Origin: Verrucomicrobia bacterium UBA2970
Lineage (GTDB): Bacteria; Verrucomicrobiota; Verrucomicrobiia; Limisphaerales; AAA164-E04
DNA length: 9,774 bases
Assembly (NCBI GenBank): GCA_002348345.1
Contig: DEAY01000243.1
Coordinates: forward strand, 1 to 9,774
Direction: 5' to 3'
The translations under genes were made by a program, and so were the position numbers. Of the stretch, positions 4,488 to 9,774 are shown piece after piece. The notes under the pieces are model-generated. The model was not told the origin of the DNA, made no database searches, and was given only the letters and a program-made list of their open reading frames with translations. The number at the start of each line of letters is the position of its first letter. Within the stretch, counting starts at the first letter, position 1.

Positions 4488-7259
4488 CTAGAGTCCCCGG
4501 AGTCGAAAGTATCTCTGATCGGAGTCCCCGCTGATCGAGAGTTGCCCCTTGCCTAGCGAATCCAACAACACCGTCCCATGCTCTGACCATTCGATCGGGG
4601 GCCAGACGCGATCGGCCCGATCCACGGCAACAAACTGGGACGGCATTCCCTCAACCAGAAGAAGGAACGTTCCCGACTCATCTCGAGTGATACGAAAGGA
4701 AGGAGGAGAGGGTGGCCGATCATCAACCTGAACCGAAACCGAGGCCGTGAACGAGCTGCTCCCGACTTCTGAAAGGGTATAAGAGAAACGATCCACGCCT
4801 CGGAACCCAAGGGGGGGGCGGTAGACGATCAACCCGTTTTCCAACGACACGGTTCCTCCTCGCTCAGTGACCGATCCGACCGCCATCACGGAAAGATCAC
4901 CCGACAAGATTCCGGGTTGATCGTTCTCGATCAAGGCAGGCTCACTCACAATCAACGCTGGCGAGTAAGGAAGCACCATGTGGTCATCGATTGCCAAGGG
5001 AGAATGCATGGCACCGAATGCATCGACGATGCCATGCCCGGATTTACGATCAAAACCCGGGGTCTCTACATCGAGCGATGTCACTTCGAAGAGCCGACGA
5101 ATTTGAAGCGGATCCGTGATCCCTCTCTGAATCATCAACGCCCCAATGGCGGCGGCATGAGGCGCGGCGGCGGAGGTTCCGAAGAATTGCTCATAGAGGG
5201 GGGTATTGGTTGCCACCCCATCGGCAGCCACGAAATCGGGTTTTTCCCGGACCATTCCGCCCGAGGCGCTGAAATCATCAGGCGTGAGCGGTCTGCCCTC
5301 GGCATCGAAGAACATCCTCCTGGGCCCGTCCGAGCTAAACGGTTCGACGATTTCATCTCCATCAAAATAACCCGGCCCAAGTGATCCATAACCTTGATAG
5401 ACCGCTCCAACGGCAATCGCGTTCTTTGCCGCCGGATGACCGAACACCTGCCCTGCGGTCACTCGCTCCAACTCCGCACCAAAGGTATCGAGGCGGAGAT
5501 ATCGATTCTCGCCTTGTGCTTTGACAATCACCAACCGGTACCAAAGGTGGTCTTCCAGTCGAGAGTCAATGAACTCGAGCGGATCGCCAGTGCCATCCTG
5601 AACATTGTTCGAGACGGCAATGATCTCGGCTCCGTTCTCATCCAGGAAATAGAGATCATAATCGTTAGCGGCTGCCCCAAAAGGATCCGACCACTGAAGC
5701 GTTATCATCGAGCGCGGATCCGTGCGGAGTTCATTGAAAAGTAGTCCTCCCCCAAAATCATGAACCGTGTAGGTCTGTCCTTCAATGGTCAATTCAGACG
5801 CCATGAAGTCGCCTTCCCACACTCCAGAGGTCCCTCCATCAAAGTTGCCGGCATTGCCGGCGGCCGAAAAATAAGCCACCCCCTGTTGAAAGACGGTTTC
5901 AACCGCTTGAGCCGCCAAGCCATCCTGAAAGACCGGCGCCAAGAGATGCCCCACATCATCCACCAGAACATCACACCCGGCGGCAGCAAGATCGAGAATG
6001 TTCTGGGCCATCCGGGCCTCACTCGGGAATCCAGTGGCAAAAAAGAGTTCGGCCCCTGGCGCAAGGTCGTTCACGACCTCCAGGATGGCCGTTCCCTCGT
6101 CGCCACTGCCGTGCTGCCCCGGCAAAACGGAAATGCCTCCGGGCAGCTCACCGCTCTGCTGACGGGCTACAAGTGTATCCACTCCGTTCGAGATCACGCC
6201 TATCTTGACCCCTTGCCCATCGAAACCGAACTGACCCCGGATCACGTCCACTCGGTGGCGAATATCGCCCTCGGAATGACTTTGCTTGCGGGTGATGGGG
6301 GGAATGGCGCGCCGAATTGAGTGGACGGCGGAATGCCCGGCCAGACGCTCCAACTGGGCGACTGGCACCCAGGCCTGCAGGGAGCGAAATCGATCCACTC
6401 GACTGGTTATCCCGCCTCCCGCATTGCGAAGTTGGTTCACAAAACCCGCATCCCCCCGCCTCAGTCGAATGTTCACCAGGACGCGATCGGTCATATCGCG
6501 GGTGAGCGTCGGCTGAACGCGCTTAAGGGCGCCATTGGCCAACTCGGCATTTCGACTCCGTTGAGCAGCGATTACCAGGCCGGTGTCCAGTTTCTTCTGG
6601 GCACCGCTTCGATTCCGTTTCTCCACCACCGCGTCTCGAATCGAATTGAGGGCTCGCTCAGGAAACTCCCGAACGATCACCCCGACAGTCGGCGCGGTCG
6701 GCAAACCGATCCCAACATCCTCCTCGGGTTGGCCCGGCCTCAAGTCACCGAGAAGCAACGAAACCGCACGGATCGAAACCACGCCACGCTCTTCCGCCAA
6801 ACGCGGGATTTGTCGAAGAGGCAAGCGGGCCCGCAAGTCTGCGCCGCCGAAGCGACTCTTGACGACTTTTCCACCCAAGGCGGCGATTCGCCGCTGAATG
6901 CCATCGATATTTCCCAAGACCTCCACCTCGACCAAAACCTCCAGACGGGCATTGGTGTCGAGATTCAATTCACGAAGAATCTTCAGGGTATTGGCACCCG
7001 GTGCGATCACTCGGTCCAACGCCAATCGCAATGCCGAATCCAGCTTCCCAGAAGCATCCGGCACGCTGCCCGCATCCCCCCCGGGCACACTTGGAAGAAC
7101 CACCGGCGGAATCCCCGGAGGAACGGCAGGAAGGGGTTCGGGCTCAGGATTAGGAATGGGAGTCGGCCTCGTACCCTGGGCACTGGTTTCCCCAGTCCCA
7201 ATCCACAGCCCCCAAAAAATCAGCAGAACGGTTAGTTTCGCTCGAACTCCCATGGCCAT
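4488..7259 (-). CDS. Secreted S8/S53-like serine peptidase with doubled prodomain and altered triad
   Basis: This 923-residue protein starts with a signal peptide (1-27, likely cut after TSAQ or nearby) and a Pro-rich linker (31-60). Two similar modules at about 106-170 and 258-322 resemble subtilase propeptides. The catalytic domain covers about 340-750: VKIGVISNGVD (351-361) sits at the catalytic Asp strand but has Asn358, and GSGDEGTAILEVVNDLAPGA (384-403) sits at the His helix with Glu388. The oxyanion region SAAGN (465-469) and the serine motif FGTSAAAPH (693-701, Ser696) are normal. Residues about 480-600 form an inserted beta-rich PPC-like domain. A cadherin-like module follows (about 764-846), then a tail ending YFRLRGL. 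It probably acts outside the cell or at the envelope on proteins, or it may have lost normal activity. AAGGG lies 7 bases before the ATG at 7259. It appears to be a single-gene unit. Confidence 0.9.
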   Translation of the reverse strand: MAMGVRAKLTVLLIFWGLWIGTGETSAQGTRPTPIPNPEPEPLPAVPPGIPPVVLPSVPGGDAGSVPDASGKLDSALRLALDRVIAPGANTLKILRELNLDTNARLEVLVEVEVLGNIDGIQRRIAALGGKVVKSRFGGADLRARLPLRQIPRLAEERGVVSIRAVSLLLGDLRPGQPEEDVGIGLPTAPTVGVIVREFPERALNSIRDAVVEKRNRSGAQKKLDTGLVIAAQRSRNAELANGALKRVQPTLTRDMTDRVLVNIRLRRGDAGFVNQLRNAGGGITSRVDRFRSLQAWVPVAQLERLAGHSAVHSIRRAIPPITRKQSHSEGDIRHRVDVIRGQFGFDGQGVKIGVISNGVDTLVARQQSGELPGGISVLPGQHGSGDEGTAILEVVNDLAPGAELFFATGFPSEARMAQNILDLAAAGCDVLVDDVGHLLAPVFQDGLAAQAVETVFQQGVAYFSAAGNAGNFDGGTSGVWEGDFMASELTIEGQTYTVHDFGGGLLFNELRTDPRSMITLQWSDPFGAAANDYDLYFLDENGAEIIAVSNNVQDGTGDPLEFIDSRLEDHLWYRLVIVKAQGENRYLRLDTFGAELERVTAGQVFGHPAAKNAIAVGAVYQGYGSLGPGYFDGDEIVEPFSSDGPRRMFFDAEGRPLTPDDFSASGGMVREKPDFVAADGVATNTPLYEQFFGTSAAAPHAAAIGALMIQRGITDPLQIRRLFEVTSLDVETPGFDRKSGHGIVDAFGAMHSPLAIDDHMVLPYSPALIVSEPALIENDQPGILSGDLSVMAVGSVTERGGTVSLENGLIVYRPPLGFRGVDRFSYTLSEVGSSSFTASVSVQVDDRPPSPPSFRITRDESGTFLLLVEGMPSQFVAVDRADRVWPPIEWSEHGTVLLDSLGKGQLSISGDSDQRYFRLRGL

Positions 7260-7532
7260 TCTTTCACCCTTATCTCGTCACCGATCCCTGGTCGCAAGAG
7301 CGGTAATATTAATCCTGACTTGCAGCAGTCTCGCCCGAGATTGAAGCACAATAAATACCAACTCTCAACGACAAGAAACAATCACCAAAAAAGCCATGAA
7401 ACCCGCTGCAGCGGCGCTCTTCGTCCCGTCTCCCCCCTCTCCGTGCACGGGGTTGCTGACGGGGCCTCCATCAATAAAAACTAGACGCCCTGGGTGGATC
7501 GGTTTGAATGCACCAGCAGTGCGGCCCGACGT
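7260..7532. other. Divergent intergenic region between the peptidase and L7Ae-like genes
   Basis: These 273 bases must carry the promoters for the leftward peptidase and the rightward L7Ae-like/psd/mutL group. The part at 7304-7311 is TAATATTA, an AT-rich palindrome that stands out from its surroundings. A perfect 12-base palindrome CCGCTGCAGCGG lies at 7403-7414. TTGCTG (7453) with TAAAAA (7475) after 16 bases is a weak rightward promoter candidate. None is strong. A 46-codon frame at 7396-7536 is treated under findings. Confidence 0.5.
7267..7271 (-). promoter_or_regulatory. Shine-Dalgarno of the peptidase gene
   Basis: AAGGG on the minus strand lies 7 bases before the ATG at 7259. A second in-frame ATG at 7253 is too close to it, so 7259 is preferred. 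Confidence 0.5.
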
Positions 7533-8021
7533 ATGAACTCCCCTGAAAAACTTGTCGAACGACTCTTCCCGTTTATCAAACGGGCACGGACACTGATAGT
7601 CGGCCAACACATCATCCACCGCTCTAAATCTCAGCTCCATTTCCTCCTCATAACGCACGACATCTCGAGCCGGAGCCGGTCGGAAATCCTGAGAAAGTTC
7701 AAACACTATCCCATTGTTCAGCACTACCGATCGACTGACCTGGAGAAGCACTTTGAACTGAAAGGAACGAAACTCATCGGATTTCGCAAATCAGGGCTCT
7801 CCAAGTCCCTTTATGCCGAGCTCAAGCCCTACCGGATCAACGAACCATTTCGTCGCCAAGAACCGGAGTCCCCACCCCCCTCACCTCGCCGGCGGCCCAT
7901 TGCTCCTCGGAAACGTTCCCGAGAACCCAGTTCGTCGAAACGATTTCAGAAGAAGTCGCCATCGAAGCCCTCGACGTCCCGTCATCCCCGGCCGAGATCA
8001 GCCCCAAGCTCCCGCTCTTGA
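7533..8021 (+). CDS. L7Ae/L30e-like putative RNA-binding protein with basic tail
   Basis: The 162-residue product resembles the bacterial L7Ae family (YlxQ type) over residues 1-100: a helix LFPFIKRARTLIVGQ (11-25), a hydrophobic strand LHFLLITHDISSRSRSEI (35-52) like the LVLLxxDxS core, a strand at about 57-64, then KGTKLIGFRKSGLSKSL (77-93), like the final strand and helix that hold kink-turn RNA. The fold assignment is by pattern only. Residues 107-162 are rich in Arg, Lys, Ser and Pro and look disordered; this part may be a true basic tail or an out-of-frame reading of the overlapping sequence (see findings). No Shine-Dalgarno precedes the ATG at 7533; a GTG at 7494 in frame would add 13 residues that the family does not need. 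Its stop overlaps the TTG of psd as TTGA, which suggests coupled translation. The role is unknown; RNA binding is the natural guess. Confidence 0.6.
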   Translation: MNSPEKLVERLFPFIKRARTLIVGQHIIHRSKSQLHFLLITHDISSRSRSEILRKFKHYPIVQHYRSTDLEKHFELKGTKLIGFRKSGLSKSLYAELKPYRINEPFRRQEPESPPPSPRRRPIAPRKRSREPSSSKRFQKKSPSKPSTSRHPRPRSAPSSRS

Positions 8022-8944
8022 AACTCCCGCCGGTCCAGTTCTTCAACCGCTACACCCAGCGGATTGAGACGGAAGCCATCTATGGCGAAGGATTCCTTCG
8101 TTGGGCCTACGGGAACCCTCTGGGTCGCCTCTCGGTGAGCTTGTTCGTCAAGCGCCCCTTTTTTTCCTCGTTCTACGGATGGCGTATGAATCGCGCCTCC
8201 ACCCGGCACTGGATCAAGCCATTCATCCAGCGATACGGCATCGACCCGGATGACTTCGCCGATCCCATTGAATCCTACCGGAATTTCAACGATTTTTTTT
8301 CCCGCCGCCTCAGGACGACTTCTCGCCCGGTGGATTCCGATCCGGCCAAGGCTTGTTTTCCGGCAGACGGACGACACCTGGGCTTCGACGATCTTTCGGC
8401 CGCTCCCAGCGTCTTCGTCAAGGGCCAGGAGTTTGATCTGATTGAGTTGTTTCAATCCAGAGACCGGGCCGCCCGCTACCACCGCGGAAGCGCCGTTCTC
8501 TCCCGTCTCTGCCCCACCGACTACCATCGTTTTCATTTTTCCACTGCTGGCCTCGCCTGCCCCGCGACCCTCATCAATGGCTCGCTCTACTCCGTCAGCC
8601 CGCTCGCCCTTCGCCAACAACTCGATTACCTCTGGCAAAACAAGAGAATGGTCACGGAAATGACGACGCCGACCCTGGGGCAGGTAACCATCGTCGAATT
8701 CGGTGCGACCAATGTGGGCAGCATTCACCAAACCTACCTCCCGGATCAGCACGTCGACAAAGGGGAGGAAAAAGGTTTCTTAGCATTCGGTGGATCGGCG
8801 ACGATGACCTTTTTCGAACCCGGACGAATCCAACTCGCATCCGATCTCCTTGATGCCTCGAGGAGGGGACTGGAACTCTACGCCCGAATGGGTGACTTTA
8901 TGGGGACTGCCCACCCTGCCGATCAGGAATCGTTGCCGGGCTGA
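8018..8944 (+). CDS. psd: Phosphatidylserine decarboxylase proenzyme
   Basis: The 308-residue protein catalyses the last step of phosphatidylethanolamine synthesis, decarboxylating phosphatidylserine at the membrane. The N-terminus VQFFNRYTQRIETEAIYGEG (6-25) and YGNPLGR (31-37) match the PSD group found in clostridia and chlamydiae. Asp117 in PADGR and His170/His173 in DYHRFH supply the self-cleavage residues. The cleavage site is FGGSA (257-261), so the chain should split before Ser260, which becomes the pyruvoyl group; the alpha chain would be about 49 residues. Many relatives have GGST or LGST, so Ala261 is a mild variant. The start is TTG at 8018: no ATG, GTG or TTG exists upstream in this frame, and family N-termini begin just here. 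The TTG overlaps the previous stop (TTGA) and has no Shine-Dalgarno, so translation probably depends on the upstream gene. mutL follows after 29 bases. Confidence 0.93.
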   Translation: MKLPPVQFFNRYTQRIETEAIYGEGFLRWAYGNPLGRLSVSLFVKRPFFSSFYGWRMNRASTRHWIKPFIQRYGIDPDDFADPIESYRNFNDFFSRRLRTTSRPVDSDPAKACFPADGRHLGFDDLSAAPSVFVKGQEFDLIELFQSRDRAARYHRGSAVLSRLCPTDYHRFHFSTAGLACPATLINGSLYSVSPLALRQQLDYLWQNKRMVTEMTTPTLGQVTIVEFGATNVGSIHQTYLPDQHVDKGEEKGFLAFGGSATMTFFEPGRIQLASDLLDASRRGLELYARMGDFMGTAHPADQESLPG

Positions 8945-8973
8945 ACCAAACCTTCTAAGCTTTCTCCACGAGC

Positions 8974-9774
8974 ATGCAACGGATTCGATTACTTTCCGAG
9001 AAAGTAGCCAACCAGATCGCCGCCGGAGAGGTCGTTGAGCGACCGGCCAGCATCGTCAAGGAGCTTGTCGAGAATGCCCTCGACGCTCAGGCCCAGCGAA
9101 TCAAGGTCGAGATTGAGGCAGGGGGGCGCAGCCTGATTCGAGTGACGGACGATGGGATGGGAATGAGTCGCGACGATGCCCTCTTGTCACTCGAGCGCCA
9201 TGCCACCAGCAAGATCAAGGAGGCAACCGATCTCGCCTCCATCCATACCATGGGCTTTCGCGGGGAGGCGCTTCCCAGCATCGCCAGCATCAGCCGGTTC
9301 ACCCTCACCACTCGAGAACATGAGGGGGCCGATCCCGACGGCACCCAAATCCTCGTCAACGGAGGAAAGATTCTCAAAGTCCTATCCGCGGCGGGCGTCA
9401 CAGGCACCACGGTTGAGGTCCGAAACGTCTTCTACAACCTTCCCGCTCGCCGCAAGTTTCTCCGCACGGCGGAAACCGAACGGTCCCACATCCAGCACTA
9501 CTGCCTTTTGGCGGCGCTTGCCCATCCCACCATCGGGTTCGTCTTGGTGCAGGAAGGCCGCATGCTTTGGAACATCCCCCCGGCCTCCGCTGGTCAACGA
9601 GCGGCCCCGCAACTCGAACAGCTGGTCCACCGGTATCGAGCCCTCAATCACGAGGTGAGCCGAATGATTCCCCTGGAATCGGAAGGTAAGTTCCCAGTGC
9701 ACGATACCAGCCCGGATCCCGATCCCTCCAGCGACCAATCCCTTCGGGCGTGGGGGCTCATCGGGGCCCCCGGC
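8974..9774 (+). CDS. mutL: DNA mismatch repair protein MutL, N-terminal part
   Basis: The frame is open from the ATG at 8974 to the window end, giving 267 codons of a protein usually near 600. It holds the GHKL ATPase domain of MutL: NQIAAGEVVERPASIVKELV (12-31) with the catalytic Glu of ELVENALDA, DDGMGM (59-64), RHATSKI (74-80), GFRGEALPSIASIS (93-106) and TTVEVRNVFYNLPARRKFL (143-161). The protein couples mismatch recognition by MutS to strand removal, using ATP-driven closing of this domain. The start of the transducer domain is also visible, while the C-terminal dimerisation region, and any endonuclease motif, lies beyond the window. The start fits the family (MQRIRLLSEKVANQIAAGE). There is no clear Shine-Dalgarno, and the short gap to psd suggests a shared transcript. 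Nothing unusual is seen in the motifs. Confidence 0.97.
   Translation, partial: MQRIRLLSEKVANQIAAGEVVERPASIVKELVENALDAQAQRIKVEIEAGGRSLIRVTDDGMGMSRDDALLSLERHATSKIKEATDLASIHTMGFRGEALPSIASISRFTLTTREHEGADPDGTQILVNGGKILKVLSAAGVTGTTVEVRNVFYNLPARRKFLRTAETERSHIQHYCLLAALAHPTIGFVLVQEGRMLWNIPPASAGQRAAPQLEQLVHRYRALNHEVSRMIPLESEGKFPVHDTSPDPDPSSDQSLRAWGLIGAPG

Noticed and set aside
4246..4491. Plus-strand open frame of 81 codons in the same spacer
   Set aside because: It starts with TTG without a ribosome site, crosses the repeat block, and only its last 25 residues look protein-like.
6321..7235. Plus-strand open frame of 304 codons opposite the peptidase N-terminus
   Set aside because: It mirrors the peptidase coding frame, is rich in Arg, Gln and Pro, and has no ribosome site; the minus-strand gene explains the region.
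7365..7751. Minus-strand open frame of 128 codons opposite the L7Ae-like gene
   Set aside because: The plus strand carries a better family match and a gene junction; this frame would also place a third gene in the divergent promoter region.
7982..8752. Minus-strand open frame of 256 codons opposite psd
   Set aside because: It is antisense to psd, whose catalytic motifs are clear, and shows no family features.
1..9774. Search for RNA genes, insertion sequences, CRISPR repeats, toxin-antitoxin pairs or phage genes
   Set aside because: No tRNA-like cloverleaf, transposase motif, regular spaced repeats or small paired genes were found by reading; nearly all sequence is covered by ordinary genes.

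Overview
The window comes from a moderately GC-rich bacterium, most likely of the Planctomycetes-Verrucomicrobia-Chlamydiae group and probably Verrucomicrobiota. The main hints are a large exported subtilase-like protein with a cadherin-like module and a C-terminal tail ending in YFRLRGL, which resembles tails common in verrucomicrobial secreted proteins, and a secreted nucleoside hydrolase beside an Rbs-type transporter. This placement rests on recalled family resemblance, not on a search.

Positions 1-4010 (minus strand) hold a four-gene operon read right to left: lipoprotein sugar-binding protein, RbsA-type double ATPase, RbsC-type permease, then an exported nucleoside hydrolase cut off by the window start. 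The first three genes touch through ATGA overlaps (the ATPase has a second plausible start 21 bases further in), and the hydrolase follows after 50 bases with its own Shine-Dalgarno. Together they suggest that nucleosides are hydrolysed in the periplasm and the freed ribose, or a nucleoside, is imported.

Positions 4011-4487 are non-coding. They hold a candidate promoter and operator for the operon, a weak terminator candidate, and a GC-rich palindromic or repeated block. Positions 4488-7259 (minus) encode a 923-residue secreted S8/S53-like serine peptidase. Its GTSAAAP serine motif is intact, but Asn and Glu stand where the Asp and His of a subtilisin triad are expected, and two copies of a propeptide-like module precede the catalytic domain.

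Positions 7260-7532 are a divergent intergenic region. The plus strand then carries a small L7Ae/L30e-like protein (7533-8021), phosphatidylserine decarboxylase psd (TTG start overlapping the previous stop as TTGA), and the first 267 codons of mutL, which runs out of the window. The join between the L7Ae-like gene and psd is odd: the coding signal seems to change frame near a run of six C, about 140 bases before the psd start.

I see no RNA gene, insertion sequence, CRISPR array or phage gene. The most notable items are the altered active site and doubled prodomain of the peptidase, the L7Ae-like/psd junction, and the nucleoside-hydrolase transport cassette.
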